DNA from: Nostoc foliaceum FACHB-393
GTDB taxonomy: Bacteria > Cyanobacteriota > Cyanobacteriia > Cyanobacteriales > Nostocaceae
Assembly (NCBI RefSeq): GCF_014698505.1
Contig: NZ_JACJTD010000007.1
Coordinates: forward strand, 62,001-126,000
DNA length: 64,000 nt
Direction of reading: 5' to 3'
Shown here: piece by piece, positions 19,980 to 29,237 of the stretch
Layout of the letters: each line of letters opens with the position of its first letter
How positions within the stretch are numbered: position 1 is the stretch's first letter
Notes under the pieces: model-generated
Seen by the model: only the letters and a program-made list of their open reading frames with translations
Databases searched by the model: none
Told to the model about the DNA's origin: nothing
Translations under genes and position numbers: made by a program

Positions 19980-20699
19980 ATGGCTTCTGGTTTAAAAACT
20001 TCGACACTGGAACTCCTAAAGCGCTTTAACCGAGCGTTTCCCCAGTTTTATGAGCAATTCGTCAGCAGTGAAATTCAACTGCAAAATTTGCGGCTAGCCT
20101 ACCGTCTTTATAAAACTAGACGTGCTGTTATTGAACTGAAACCGGAAGGTAGCAAAAGTGCCCTGCATTTTGCTTACCGTAACCAGTCTTTTCTCCTCAG
20201 CGATATTTTTGGTGTACTAGCAGCTTATGGGTTGACTATTCACGGTCTGAGTTTATACGGTCAGATCCGTCCGCCGATGTTAGTTTTTATCAAACTGTTG
20301 GTGTCTCGTGGTAGTAAAGCCTTAACCGAGAAAACCGCAGAAAATGTCTGTCGCGCCATTCGTGAGGCTTTAGGAGGTCGGTTTGAGGTAGAAGAGATGC
20401 TGGCAGTAGAGTTCAATCTTGACACTGGCTTAGAGCAGGTACAAACTGAGTTCTATGTTGATCCGGTCTTTCATCTCCCTGCCCTAGTAATTGAAGCCGA
20501 TAATCAACCAGGATTATTCTACAAAGTGATGTACGCCATCTGGCAAGAAGACCTTCTGGTAGTCAATGCCAATTTACTGGTTTGGCGTGGACGTACACGG
20601 CTAATTCTCTACTTGTTGGGGCCGAATGAAAGTCTCATTCCTGAATATCTGGGTCACAAAATTGCCGAAGGGGTGCGACAGAGGTTGCTGGGTAAATGA
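19980..20699 (+). CDS. tandem ACT-domain protein (GlnD-like C-terminal type)
   Basis: Two ACT-like modules are visible. The first (about residues 60-140) includes LLSDIFGVLAAYGLTIHGLSL. The second (about 170-235) includes IEADNQPGLFYKVMYAIWQ. This arrangement resembles the regulatory tail of uridylyltransferase GlnD, which binds amino acids such as glutamine. No catalytic domain is attached, so a ligand-sensing role is inferred. The frame extends back to a TTG at 19869, but the added 37 residues (PSPQSPTPAPN) are repeat-derived, so I chose the ATG at 19980 (239 aa). Confidence 0.8.
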   Translation: MASGLKTSTLELLKRFNRAFPQFYEQFVSSEIQLQNLRLAYRLYKTRRAVIELKPEGSKSALHFAYRNQSFLLSDIFGVLAAYGLTIHGLSLYGQIRPPMLVFIKLLVSRGSKALTEKTAENVCRAIREALGGRFEVEEMLAVEFNLDTGLEQVQTEFYVDPVFHLPALVIEADNQPGLFYKVMYAIWQEDLLVVNANLLVWRGRTRLILYLLGPNESLIPEYLGHKIAEGVRQRLLGK

Positions 20700-20700
20700 T

Positions 20701-20812
20701 AAAAGTGAGGAGTGATGAGTTAAATAATTCGTAATGACGCTCCTGCGTCGCTAACGTAATTCGTAATTAAAAATTAATAACTCCTTACTCATAACTTCTA
20801 ACTCTTCGCACT
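20701..20812. repeat. intergenic GAGTTA/AACTC-type inverted repeat
   Basis: GTGAGGAGTGATGAGTTA on the left and ATAACTCCTTACTCATAACTTC on the right, around GTAATGACGCTCCTGCGTCGCTAACG, form a long hairpin between the ACT-domain gene and the hydrolase gene. Confidence 0.55.
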
Positions 20813-20853
20813 CCGTATTTAGTCGCACCCACCCTTAGGGGTACGATATAAGT

Positions 20854-21765
20854 ATGGCAACTATCGAAATCTTGGGCGTTCCACACGCATACGAGCTAAC
20901 GGCTCCCACCTCCTGCCCCCATGCTTTAGTATTTATCCACGGTTGGCTCAATAGCCGTGGATATTGGCAACCTGTGATTTCCCGCCTATCAGATGATTTG
21001 CAGTGCCTGTCCTATGATTTGCGGGGTTTTGGTGAATCCCAATCCCAGATAAAAACCGATTTTAGTCGAGCACAAACGTCTCTGAGTCTTACGCCCATCT
21101 CCAGTAGTGCGCTTGGCTCACCCATCGATTCTCTTTATACTCCTGTTGCCTATGCTCAGGATTTAGCAATTCTCCTGAAACAGCTGAATATTACTAGTGC
21201 TTGGCTAATTGGTCACTCTTTGGGAGGCACAATCGCTCTTTGGGGAGCAGATCAAATACCTGAGTGTGTTAAGGGAGTTATCTGTATTAACGCTGGCGGT
21301 GGTATTTACCTCAAAGAAGCTTTTGAGCAGTTTCGCTCGGCAGGTCAAAAATTTTTGCAAGTCCGCCCACGTTGGCTGTCCCAAGTGCCTTTGATTGATT
21401 TGCTGTTTACCAGAGCCAGTGTGGCACGTCCTTTAGACCGCTATTGGGCACGTCAGCGACTGATTGATTTCGTTGTAGCTGACCCAGAAGCTGCTCTGGG
21501 AAGTCTTTTAGACTCCACTACTGAGGAAGAAATCAATCGTTTACCTGAGCTAGTATCCCAACTGAAGCAGCCTGTTTATTTTTTGGCTGGTGCCGAAGAT
21601 AAGGTTATGGAACCCAAGTATGTGCGCCATTTAGCTAGCTTTCACAGACTGTTCCAATATTGTGGTGACAATGTTTTGGAAATTCCTGATTGTGGACACC
21701 TAGCTATGTTGGAACAGCCGGATGCAGTGGCTAATCACATCCGGTCGATAGTCATTAGTCATTAA
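20854..21765 (+). CDS. alpha/beta hydrolase
   Basis: Unlike the protein at 40-945, this one keeps the active-site pattern. The nucleophile elbow is IGHSLGG (Ser at about residue 124), the oxyanion loop FIHGWLNSRGYW is near residues 27-38, an acid is likely in GAEDKV (about 251), and the His is in DCGHLAM (about 283). About 30 low-complexity residues (Ser/Leu-rich) sit between GFGES and PVAYAQDL, where most homologues have a short loop. The substrate is unknown. Possibly an esterase or haloalkane-dehalogenase-like hydrolase. Confidence 0.9.
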   Translation: MATIEILGVPHAYELTAPTSCPHALVFIHGWLNSRGYWQPVISRLSDDLQCLSYDLRGFGESQSQIKTDFSRAQTSLSLTPISSSALGSPIDSLYTPVAYAQDLAILLKQLNITSAWLIGHSLGGTIALWGADQIPECVKGVICINAGGGIYLKEAFEQFRSAGQKFLQVRPRWLSQVPLIDLLFTRASVARPLDRYWARQRLIDFVVADPEAALGSLLDSTTEEEINRLPELVSQLKQPVYFLAGAEDKVMEPKYVRHLASFHRLFQYCGDNVLEIPDCGHLAMLEQPDAVANHIRSIVISH

Positions 21766-21790
21766 TCATTGGTCATTGGTCATTGGTCTT
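21752..21790. repeat. GTCATTA/GTCATTG heptamer array
   Basis: GTCATTAGTCATTAATCATTGGTCATTGGTCATTGG is a run of near-identical 7-mers. It overlaps the last codons and stop of the hydrolase gene, so the C-terminal residues (IVISH) are repeat-encoded. Confidence 0.65.
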
Positions 21791-21803
21791 CTCTCTTTGC
21801 CCC

Positions 21804-22853
21804 TTACGGCTCAGGCTGATACAACTTCATCACCTGGGTAAGAGCTAACCTAGACTCAACGCCCAGTGTGAGAGGGGATGTATGACCACAGGATAGATGG
21901 TCAGCGGCGGCACAGCCGATCATGGCGGCGTTATCGGTACAGAATTTTAGAGGTGGGAATAGGACGCGTATGTTATGTTCAACGGCGGCGGCTTGGAGGT
22001 TTTTTCTCAAGCCGCTATTAGCTGCTACACCGCCACCAACAGCAATTGTGTCTAGACCATAGTCTAGGGCACAGGCGATCGCTCTTTTGGTTAGCGATCG
22101 CGCTACGGTTTCCTGAAAGCTAGCTGCTAAATCTGCCACTGGCGCTTGTCCACCATCTTTCTCTAACTGCTGCACTAAACGTAATACAGCCGTTTTTAAC
22201 CCACTAAAGCTCGTATCATAACGATGGAACCCCCCACCAGGTAGAGAAACTTTTCCTTCTGGTAGGGCAAAGGCTTGGGCATTACCTTCTTGTGCCAACT
22301 TGTCAATCACTGGACCACCCGGATAACCCAACTTTAACAATCGCGCCACTTTATCAAAGGCTTCACCCGCAGCATCATCACGAGTTTGCCCCAGAGTTTC
22401 GTAAATACCACAACCCTTGACATAAATCAAGCTTGTATGTCCGCCAGAAACTAATAAACTCAAGAAAGGGGGATTTAAACTTGGTTCGCTCAAATAAGTT
22501 GCGTAAATGTGACCTTCAAGGTGATGAACTCCCAAAAATGGTTTGTTATGTACCATCGCCAGGGTTTTGGCAGCAGTCAACCCCACCAACAGCGCTCCTA
22601 CGAGTCCAGGGGCACAAGTGGCGGCAATCGCGTCAATATTCTCCCAGTCTAGTTGAGCTTGCTCTAGGGCTTGAGCGATCGCTTCATTGATTGTTTCCAA
22701 GTGCTGGCGAGACGCTACTTCTGGTACTACCCCGCCATACTGCTGATGGACTGGAATTTGCGAAGCTACAATACTGCTGCAAACTTTACGATTGTTAACA
22801 ATTGCGACGGCAGTTTCATCACAACTGGTTTCTATTGCTAAAACGGTTGCCAT
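21804..22853 (-). CDS. tsaD: tRNA N6-adenosine threonylcarbamoyltransferase
   Basis: TsaD transfers the threonylcarbamoyl group to A37 of ANN-decoding tRNAs, using the product of the YrdC-type enzyme encoded at 15580. The ASKHA-fold signatures are clear: [14 protein letters not shown] at the start, the metal-binding HHLEGHIYA block (about residues 108-116), SGGHTSLI, and [12 protein letters not shown]. The start is taken at the ATG 22853 (349 aa), directly before the conserved N-terminus. The 13 residues upstream in the same frame are not conserved-looking. It is divergent from psaF. Confidence 0.97.
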   Translation of the reverse strand: MATVLAIETSCDETAVAIVNNRKVCSSIVASQIPVHQQYGGVVPEVASRQHLETINEAIAQALEQAQLDWENIDAIAATCAPGLVGALLVGLTAAKTLAMVHNKPFLGVHHLEGHIYATYLSEPSLNPPFLSLLVSGGHTSLIYVKGCGIYETLGQTRDDAAGEAFDKVARLLKLGYPGGPVIDKLAQEGNAQAFALPEGKVSLPGGGFHRYDTSFSGLKTAVLRLVQQLEKDGGQAPVADLAASFQETVARSLTKRAIACALDYGLDTIAVGGGVAANSGLRKNLQAAAVEHNIRVLFPPLKFCTDNAAMIGCAAADHLSCGHTSPLTLGVESRLALTQVMKLYQPEP

Positions 22854-23063
22854 TGAGGGTGCTGAGTGCTGAGTTTTGAGTAGTAGAGACAAAATATTGC
22901 TTCTTTACTACCCTACAACAACAATTCTTATACTTAGGACTCGTTATTCACCACTTAGCACCCGATAAAGATTTGGTTGAGAAGCTTTAACTTTTATTTA
23001 CTTAAACTTTACTCGGTTCCCACCCAAGAGTATGATGACTTCCTAGTTATGCAAATAAACAAC

Positions 23064-23089
23064 TGTACAAGCCGCTTCGTTTTGTACAA
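23064..23089 (+). promoter_or_regulatory. paired TGTACAA motif upstream of psaF
   Basis: TGTACAA occurs at 23064-23070 and again at 23083-23089, start-to-start 19 bp, ending about 36 bp before the psaF ATG. The second is part of TTTGTACAAA. Two turns of helix between copies would suit a dimeric regulator. It does not fit the RpaB HLR1 spacing exactly, so the regulator is unknown. Confidence 0.35.
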
Positions 23090-23125
23090 AGAACTTCTTG
23101 TTTTGTAATAAAAGGAAACAACTCT

Positions 23126-23620
23126 ATGCGACGATTGTTTGCTTTGATGTTAGCGATTAGTCTTTGGTTCAATTTTGCCCCCCCAGCACAAGCTTTAGGG
23201 GCTAATTTGACACCGTGCAAGGACAATCCCGCTTTTCAAGAGCTAGCAGCTAATGCCCGTAATACCACCGCTGATCCCCAATCAGGGAAAAAGCGGTTTG
23301 AGCGTTATTCTCAGGCGCTGTGCGGCCCTGAGGGCTATCCCCACTTGATTGTTGATGGTCGTCTAGATCGTGCTGGTGACTTCTTGATCCCTAGCATTCT
23401 GTTTCTATATATTGCTGGTTGGATTGGCTGGGTAGGTCGTGCCTATCTGCAAGCGATCAAAAAAGACGCTAACACTGAACAAAAAGAAATCCAAATCGAT
23501 CTTGGTTTGGCACTACCCATCATGGCTACAGGGTTTACTTGGCCACTAGCAGCAGTCCAAGAATTACTCTCTGGAAAATTAACAGCCAAGGATACAGAAA
23601 TCCCCATTTCTCCACGTTAA
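23126..23620 (+). CDS. psaF: photosystem I reaction centre subunit III
   Basis: PsaF is a one- or two-helix subunit exposed to the thylakoid lumen, involved in plastocyanin/cytochrome c6 docking in many organisms. The 164 residues start with a signal peptide ([15 protein letters not shown]...PAQAL) and then the mature [11 protein letters not shown]. Conserved blocks are [21 protein letters not shown] and [15 protein letters not shown] hydrophobic stretch follows (about 87-105). An AAAGGA ribosome site precedes the ATG. It is followed by psaJ after 39 bp. Confidence 0.98.
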   Translation: MRRLFALMLAISLWFNFAPPAQALGANLTPCKDNPAFQELAANARNTTADPQSGKKRFERYSQALCGPEGYPHLIVDGRLDRAGDFLIPSILFLYIAGWIGWVGRAYLQAIKKDANTEQKEIQIDLGLALPIMATGFTWPLAAVQELLSGKLTAKDTEIPISPR

Positions 23621-23659
23621 ATCAGCTTAACTAATTCATTTGTTTTGGAGACTAAATTA

Positions 23660-23809
23660 ATGGCAGACAAAAGCGACCAATCATCCTATTTGATCAAGTT
23701 TATTTCCACAGCACCAGTGGCAACAACCCTATGGCTGACAATCACAGCAGGTATCTTGATTGAGTTCAACCGCTTTTTCCCCGATCTACTTTTCCACCCA
23801 CTACCATAA
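23660..23809 (+). CDS. psaJ: photosystem I reaction centre subunit IX
   Basis: A 49-codon gene starting [20 protein letters not shown] and ending DLLFHPLP. A single membrane helix (about residues 16-36, [20 protein letters not shown]) is typical of PsaJ, which pairs with PsaF at the edge of the PSI monomer. GGAG lies 11 bases before the ATG. Length and position directly after psaF agree with the family. Confidence 0.95.
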   Translation: MADKSDQSSYLIKFISTAPVATTLWLTITAGILIEFNRFFPDLLFHPLP

Positions 23810-23825
23810 GTGGAGAATGAGATTT

Positions 23826-23850
23826 AGGACAGTTAAATGTCTTGTTTTTT
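23826..23850 (+). terminator. terminator-like hairpin after psaJ
   Basis: AGGACA (23826-23831) pairs with TGTCTT (23838-23843) around a 6-base loop, followed by GTTTTTTG. It begins 16 bp after the psaJ stop. A second hairpin, GAAACTCG/CGAGTTTC at 23930-23964, follows. Together they could reduce read-through from psaFJ into psaL. Confidence 0.55.
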
Positions 23851-24083
23851 GCTTAATATTATGTAGTTGATGTATTCAGCTTAATTTAGGCAGAATTATC
23901 AGCAAAATAGGCAGCAAAAATAGTTTTTTGAAACTCGTGATACTGTTTACAGATCGCGAGTTTCACAGCTTTAAAACTAGCTAAATTAATTTTTCTAAAC
24001 TTCCTAGCCAAAAACCATCTTTAGCTACAATTATTATTAATATAAAAATGCCACCATTTTAATTTAGAGGCGAACATAAGAAT

Positions 24084-24605
24084 ATGGCGCAAGCAGTAGA
24101 TGCATCAAAAAATCTCCCCAGCGATCCCAGAAATCGTGAAGTTGTTTTTCCCGCATTCCGCGATCCGCAACTGGGCAACCTAGAAACCCCAGTAAATGCT
24201 TCTCCCTTGGTCAAGTGGTTCATTAATAACTTACCTGCCTATCGCCCAGGTCTGTCTCCTGCCAGACGCGGTTTAGAAGTTGGCATGGCTCATGGTTACT
24301 TGCTATTTGGCCCCTTTGCCAAATTGGGCCCACTGCGAGATACAGATAATGCGAACTTAGCTGGTTTACTAGCAGCCATCGGCTTGGTTGTTTTGCTGAC
24401 CGCTTGTCTATCTCTGTATTCTAATAGCAATCCACCAAAAGCACTTCCTAGCGTTACCGTACCCAACCCTCCGGTAGATGCTTTTAACTCTAAAGAAAGC
24501 TGGAACAATTTTGCCAGTTCTTTCTTAATTGGTGGTATTGGTGGTGCAGTAGTTGCTTACTTTTTGACTAGCAATTTGGGATTAATTCAAGGTTTATTTG
24601 GTTAA
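24084..24605 (+). CDS. psaL: photosystem I reaction centre subunit XI
   Basis: PsaL is the subunit at the centre of PSI trimers or tetramers. The 173 residues show the stromal N-terminus (VFPAFRDPQLGNLETPVN), the first helix region RRGLEVGMAHGYLLFGPF with its conserved His, and two further hydrophobic helices (about 92-112 and 145-165). AGAGG lies upstream of the ATG. It follows psaF-psaJ in the same direction across 274 bp; this gene order has been reported to correlate with tetrameric PSI in cyanobacteria. Confidence 0.98.
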   Translation: MAQAVDASKNLPSDPRNREVVFPAFRDPQLGNLETPVNASPLVKWFINNLPAYRPGLSPARRGLEVGMAHGYLLFGPFAKLGPLRDTDNANLAGLLAAIGLVVLLTACLSLYSNSNPPKALPSVTVPNPPVDAFNSKESWNNFASSFLIGGIGGAVVAYFLTSNLGLIQGLFG

Positions 24606-24622
24606 TTTTGAAATGAGGAGTT

Positions 24623-24650
24623 AGACGCGATTAATCGATTAATCGCGTCT
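24623..24650. repeat. perfect 28-bp palindrome after psaL
   Basis: AGACGCGATTAATC (24623-24636) is followed immediately by its exact reverse complement (24637-24650) with no loop. It lies 17 bp after the psaL stop and inside a GAGTTA repeat zone. The core CGATTAATCG recurs in the hairpin after rpsL at 47636. No T-tract follows on either strand. Confidence 0.7.
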
Positions 24651-24715
24651 GTACAGGAGTTAAGAGTTAGGAGTTAAAATTTATAACTTCTAACTTTTAA
24701 TTCTTAACTCTTAGC
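24651..24715. repeat. intergenic GTTAGGAGT-type repeat between psaL and gmk
   Basis: AGGAGTTAAGAGTTAGGAGTT and its approximate complement AACTTCTAACTTTTAATTCTTAACTC fill the space between the convergent psaL and gmk genes. Confidence 0.55.
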
Positions 24716-25315
24716 TTATTTAAACAAAACCGTTTCAATGTCGTTTAAAGCAGTTTCAAAATCGTCATTAACGATTTGAATATCAAATTCATCTGCGGCT
24801 TGAATTTCTTCTTGGGCCCGGAGTAAACGACGGGCGATCGCTTCTTCAGAGTCTTGGGCGCGAGAGCGTATCCGTTTCTCTAATTCATCAAAAGAAGGCG
24901 GTAAAATAAAAATGCTGAAGGCACTGGGAAAGGAAGTACGAATTTGTCTTGCTCCTTCTAACTCAATTTCTAGCACCACCAACTTGCCAAAATGAATTTG
25001 GTTAAGCACAGCTTCACGGGGAGTGCCATAATAGTTACCAGCAAATTCTGCCCATTCCAAAAATTCACCTTCAGCAACTAATTGTTCAAACTTACTGCGG
25101 CTGATAAAGTAATAATTTTTGCCATCGATTTCCCCTGGACGAGGAGAGCGCGTAGTCACGGATACGGAATAATAAAGTTCTGGATGACGCTCTAGGAGCG
25201 ATCGCATTAAAGTGCCTTTACCGACCCCACTGGGGCCAGTTAAAACAATCAACCTGCCTAAATGTAAGCATTCTTCGGTAGTAGCAATACTCTGGATGGG
25301 TAAAACTGGCATCAT
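24716..25315 (-). CDS. gmk: guanylate kinase
   Basis: Gmk phosphorylates GMP to GDP. Seen: P-loop [12 protein letters not shown] (near residue 25), the GMP-binding [20 protein letters not shown], the [15 protein letters not shown] block, and the late [11 protein letters not shown] chose the ATG at 25315 (199 aa), which fits the family length; the frame runs on to a TTG at 25339. It is downstream of the RemA-type gene on the same strand (gap 169 bp), an arrangement also known from Bacillus. Confidence 0.96.
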   Translation of the reverse strand: MMPVLPIQSIATTEECLHLGRLIVLTGPSGVGKGTLMRSLLERHPELYYSVSVTTRSPRPGEIDGKNYYFISRSKFEQLVAEGEFLEWAEFAGNYYGTPREAVLNQIHFGKLVVLEIELEGARQIRTSFPSAFSIFILPPSFDELEKRIRSRAQDSEEAIARRLLRAQEEIQAADEFDIQIVNDDFETALNDIETVLFK

Positions 25316-25484
25316 CCCTTCAACCTGTGAATCAATCAATAGATATTATTCATTAGTCTTGTGTTCCTGGCCAAGTCCACTAGTGACTAAAGAATTTGTA
25401 GCAAGGGTGACAGAAAACTTGTCTAATTCACATGGTACTGCCGATATGGTGCAAATAGAAATGAGATTATTAATCCACTCCTAA

Positions 25485-25751
25485 TCAATTATCTACAGTT
25501 TGATGATCGCGGGAAATTACAAAGCGATTTGCTACCGTTTCCGGCTGAATAGCGGACAGAATTACGTGGCTGGAATCGGTGATAATTACAGCCCTAGTCC
25601 GACGACCGTAGGTTGCATCAATCAATTGACCCCTGTCCCGTGCATCGGTAATAATCCGCTTAATCGGGGCAGACTCTGGACTGACAATGGCAACTACTCG
25701 GTTGGCAGACACGATGTTACCAAAGCCGATGTTGATTAATTGAATCTCCAT
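25485..25751 (-). CDS. RemA-like (DUF370) regulatory protein
   Basis: The 88 residues match the RemA/DUF370 family: [27 protein letters not shown] near the start and [23 protein letters not shown] after. In Bacillus subtilis RemA is a DNA-binding activator of biofilm matrix genes, and remA also lies beside gmk there. The role in cyanobacteria is not established to my knowledge. Starts at ATG 25751. Confidence 0.92.
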   Translation of the reverse strand: MEIQLINIGFGNIVSANRVVAIVSPESAPIKRIITDARDRGQLIDATYGRRTRAVIITDSSHVILSAIQPETVANRFVISRDHQTVDN

Positions 25752-26000
25752 AAAAAACTGACGCCAAACGCGGTTTGAGAAGCATGAAATAAACTTATTT
25801 CCATGTTATCGCCAAAAAACGGGAGTCACAACGCTTAAATTCAAGCCTGCCTTGATTTTTAAATAATGTCTGCTTTTTTTCGCTGTTTATCAGCTATTTT
25901 TCCTCAAAATCCTCCCATAGATATAGGCGCAATTCCACTGATACAAGCTAGTTGGATGATGTACATTTATTTCGTTTGAAATAAGTATCTAATTCGGAAA

Positions 26001-26384
26001 TTGATGGGGAGAAAAATCGATTGGAATTGCCTCGCTCTAACTGTGCTAGCTCAGTACAATGTCAATGCTGCTGAATTGGTATTTTTAGGTCATAGCGAAA
26101 ATGTGACGTTTCGCGTTGAAACTCGGAATAATCAAAATTTTGCTACATCTGGAGAATATGATGAGCAAGCTTTATTTCTTCTCCGTATCGATTATCTGAT
26201 CGCGGAACCCAGCGATCGCATCTGGCAACAACATACAACTCATGTGGCTTACTGCGTTGTATCGAGATACCGATTTGCTTTTTTAGCGCCGCAGCCAAAT
26301 GAACACGATTACTTATTACCCTACGTTAGTGAAAGCTTCTGTAGCAAATATCTTAAAGGCGAGACATTTTTGTTCGATTCATAG
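26001..26384 (+). pseudogene. remnant of a phosphotransferase (APH/homoserine-kinase-like) gene
   Basis: The first 75 codons resemble the N-lobe of the APH-type phosphotransferase family (COG2334-like): LTVLAQYNVNAAELVFLGHS, ENVTFRVET, then FLLRID and SDRIWQQ. After that the reading departs from the family and the ORF stops at 127 codons, whereas family members are about 300-350 residues and need the catalytic loop (HxDxxxxN), which is absent. It could still be expressed as a short protein, but I judge it a truncated copy. It ends 6 bp from the convergent gene at 26390. Confidence 0.6.
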
Positions 26385-26389
26385 CTGTT

Positions 26390-27124
26390 CTACTTTGATA
26401 TTAACGGTTCAATTTTGTCTCCTAGATTTACAGCACGCAACCGTCGTACACTTCCAGCTTGACAATCGCGTAACCAAGTTTTAACTCCTTGGGCAACAGT
26501 ACCGTTACTACTATCGCGTGGCGGAGATAGTGGCTGCTGTGCTGAATGGGAACCAGTTTGAGAAAACATCATCACTAGTTGCCAACCACTTTTAGTTTTA
26601 GTCAACAATAGCCAGTGGAATTGCTGCAATTCTACAACTTTCTTTCCTATGTACTGGCGCTCTAAGGTAGTAAAGAAAACTTGCTCAACTCCTGATGCAG
26701 AGCTTTTAGGCGCATCTGTACTATATTCTTCAAGATTAAGGGGCAGAGGAGTAAATTCAGGTCTTCCTGCCACTAGCATATAACTGTAAACATCACTGCT
26801 TCTGCTGAGGCGGCGGGCGCGTTGACTAGCGCGATTGGTGTAACTAGATAAATCTTGAAGTAGCTGTATAGTTAATGTTTCTAAATTTTGCTCAGAACAC
26901 AAAGACCTCGCCCCAGTCTTCACATTTTCCCTTTCTGCTAGAGCAGAGGGTTGAGGGGTAAAGTTTGTCGAGAACGCTGGGTAAGCAAGGCTATTTGATA
27001 CTAAAACCCAGAAGCCACAAGCTAAAAGCCAACTATAATTTTTCTTCTTGAGCGAAGAGGCAAGATTGTTCTCCCCTACACCCTGCACACTATCCCCCAG
27101 ATTTTCACTGACTCTTAGCTTCAT
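26390..27124 (-). CDS. exported or membrane-anchored protein, function unknown
   Basis: The 244 residues begin with about 30 polar residues, then a hydrophobic segment [21 protein letters not shown] (about 33-53) that could be a signal or anchor. The remaining soluble part has a Cys pair (CSEQN at about 76, [10 protein letters not shown] near the end) and segments such as [19 protein letters not shown] and [20 protein letters not shown] do not recognise a named family. Its ATG overlaps the stop of pyrF by four bases (ATGA), so it is probably translated with pyrF and tyrS. Confidence 0.75.
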   Translation of the reverse strand: MKLRVSENLGDSVQGVGENNLASSLKKKNYSWLLACGFWVLVSNSLAYPAFSTNFTPQPSALAERENVKTGARSLCSEQNLETLTIQLLQDLSSYTNRASQRARRLSRSSDVYSYMLVAGRPEFTPLPLNLEEYSTDAPKSSASGVEQVFFTTLERQYIGKKVVELQQFHWLLLTKTKSGWQLVMMFSQTGSHSAQQPLSPPRDSSNGTVAQGVKTWLRDCQAGSVRRLRAVNLGDKIEPLISK

Positions 27125-27873
27125 GCCACCGTGGTTAACTCCTCAGAAATCCTTTTCCAGGCTAACTCAGGCTCAATAGCAGCGGTGATGGGACGCCCAA
27201 TTACTAGGTAATCTGCGCCTGCTTTAATGGCTTGTGCTGGGGTGAGCGATCGCTTTTGATCACCTTTATCTGCCCAAGTTGGTCTAACCCCTGGACAAAC
27301 AAGCAAAAAGTCATTTTCACAAGTTTGTCGCAACTGTGCCACCTCTTGAGGCGAACAAACTACCCCATCCAGACCACATTCTTGAGCTAGCAGGGCCATT
27401 TCTAGAGCATATTCTGGCAATTCCAGAGGTATTTTTAAATCAAATGCCAACTGCCTAGCAGAAATGCTTGTTAGCAGGGTAATAGCAATTAACTTTGGTG
27501 GTTGTACACCTGCTTTTGCAGCCCCTTCCTGCGCCGCCTCAGTTGCGGCTTTCAGGGCATCTCTACCAGCAGTAGCATGAATTGTAAGTAAATCCACTCC
27601 GTATCTAGCTGCACTCCGGCAAGCACCAGCAACGGTATTGGGGATATCATCAAACTTTAAATCTAAGAAAATGCGCTTTTGCCGGGACTTTAGTTCTTCT
27701 AGAATTTTCGGGCCAGTGCTAGTAAACAACTCTAAACCAACTTTCCAGAAACTAACTTGCGGAAGTTGATCTATAAGAGCGATCGCACTTTGCTCATCCG
27801 GCACATCCAAAGCCACAATAACTCGTTGTTCTGCCTGTTCACCATTCCCCATTCCCCACTCCCCATATCCCAT
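27121..27873 (-). CDS. pyrF: orotidine 5'-phosphate decarboxylase
   Basis: PyrF makes UMP from OMP in pyrimidine synthesis. Visible: [10 protein letters not shown] (substrate Asp), the catalytic block [12 protein letters not shown] (family consensus DxKxxDI), and VCPGVRP and YLVIGRPI near the C-terminus. The first 14 residues ([14 protein letters not shown]) are encoded by a CCCCATTCC-type repeat and are unlikely to be structural; an ATG at 27852 is a possible alternative start. The ATG at 27873 directly abuts the tyrS stop codon. Confidence 0.94.
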   Translation of the reverse strand: MGYGEWGMGNGEQAEQRVIVALDVPDEQSAIALIDQLPQVSFWKVGLELFTSTGPKILEELKSRQKRIFLDLKFDDIPNTVAGACRSAARYGVDLLTIHATAGRDALKAATEAAQEGAAKAGVQPPKLIAITLLTSISARQLAFDLKIPLELPEYALEMALLAQECGLDGVVCSPQEVAQLRQTCENDFLLVCPGVRPTWADKGDQKRSLTPAQAIKAGADYLVIGRPITAAIEPELAWKRISEELTTVA

Positions 27874-29064
27874 TTAAGGAACTAAACGCACAAACTTATT
27901 TTTCCCAACTTGTAAAACCTTACCTTGTAACTCAGCAGGATCAGCAAAAGTAGTATCAACATCAGTAATGCGATCGCCATCTAAGCGCACGCCACCTTCT
28001 TGAATTTTCCGCTTTCCTTCCCCTGTACTTTTGCATAAACCAGTGACATTGAGAATATACGCTAACTTAGTAGGAAACTGCGATACCTCAGCTAGGGAAA
28101 ATTCTGGAACTGCACCTTCCTTTCCACCGCTTTGGGCAGCTTCTTTAGCCTCTTGCGCTGCTTGTTCACCGTGGTACTGTTTGACAATTTCCCATGCTAA
28201 AAGTGTCTGGCGATCGCGGGGATTTTCTGGCAGACTATCCAAAGGTAAATCTGTCAACAGTTCAAAATACTGCTCCAGCAGATGATCGGCAACTCCTTGT
28301 AACTTCTGATATTTTTGCCCCGGATGTTCTGATAACCCAATATAATTACCTAAAGACTTGGACATTTTTTGCACCCCATCCGTGCCAATCAAAATTGGTA
28401 GCAGCATCCCAAATTGGGGCTTTTGACCAAAATGGCGCTGCAAATCTCTGCCCACAGCAATGTTAAATTTTTGATCAGTCCCTCCCAATTCCACATCTGC
28501 CTCAACGGCAACGGAATCAAAACCTTGCATTAACGGGTACAGGAACTCATGGATAAAAATTGGATTCTCTTTTCTATAGCGATCGGCAAATCCTTCTTTC
28601 GCCAACATCTGCCCCACCGTCATCGTGGAGAGTAACTCCAAAATTTTCTCTAAGTTTAGCCCAGAGAGCCATTCGGAGTTATAACGCACCTCTAATCTTC
28701 CTGGTGTGTCAAAATCCAAAATAGGGCGTACTTGGTCAAGATAAGTCTGAGCATTTTGAGCCACATCTGCTTCTGTAAGCTGACGACGCACTTCAGATTT
28801 ACCTGTTGGATCGCCAATGCGTGCTGTAAAATCGCCAATAATCAGAACTGCTATATGGCCTGCATCTTGAAACGCTCGCAGTTTCCGTACTGGTATGCTA
28901 TGACCAAGATGAATATCAGTACCTGTAGGATCAATCCCCAATTTGACCCTTAAAGGTTGGTTTGTGGTTACCAAGCGCTTTTCTAGACTATCACTGTTAA
29001 CATCAACTGGTTGTGGGAAGACTTCTACCACACCACGACGCAGCCAAGCAAAATCTTGCGTCAT
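27874..29064 (-). CDS. tyrS: tyrosyl-tRNA synthetase
   Basis: TyrS charges tRNA-Tyr. The class I signature HIGH appears as HLGHS in [14 protein letters not shown] (about residue 46), and KMSKS is KMSKSLGN (about 228-235). A C-terminal S4 domain follows (residues about 330-396). This is the long-branch TyrRS subtype with the [14 protein letters not shown] sequence. I chose the ATG at 29064 (396 aa), which begins [12 protein letters not shown]; the frame continues upstream to 29196 with no similarity. Confidence 0.96.
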   Translation of the reverse strand: MTQDFAWLRRGVVEVFPQPVDVNSDSLEKRLVTTNQPLRVKLGIDPTGTDIHLGHSIPVRKLRAFQDAGHIAVLIIGDFTARIGDPTGKSEVRRQLTEADVAQNAQTYLDQVRPILDFDTPGRLEVRYNSEWLSGLNLEKILELLSTMTVGQMLAKEGFADRYRKENPIFIHEFLYPLMQGFDSVAVEADVELGGTDQKFNIAVGRDLQRHFGQKPQFGMLLPILIGTDGVQKMSKSLGNYIGLSEHPGQKYQKLQGVADHLLEQYFELLTDLPLDSLPENPRDRQTLLAWEIVKQYHGEQAAQEAKEAAQSGGKEGAVPEFSLAEVSQFPTKLAYILNVTGLCKSTGEGKRKIQEGGVRLDGDRITDVDTTFADPAELQGKVLQVGKNKFVRLVP

Positions 29065-29237
29065 ACTAGAAAATCCACTGTTAGCTATGTTTTGCACACT
29101 AGAAGTTAAGTTGGTTATAAACACTTGCAATTTATCCGCTTTCTCATCCGCCAAACTACTATAATTGCAAAAAATTAACCGCCTTGCTTCGTCCAATCAA
29201 TTACAGTTAAATTTATAAGTGAGGAAGTGAAATCGCC

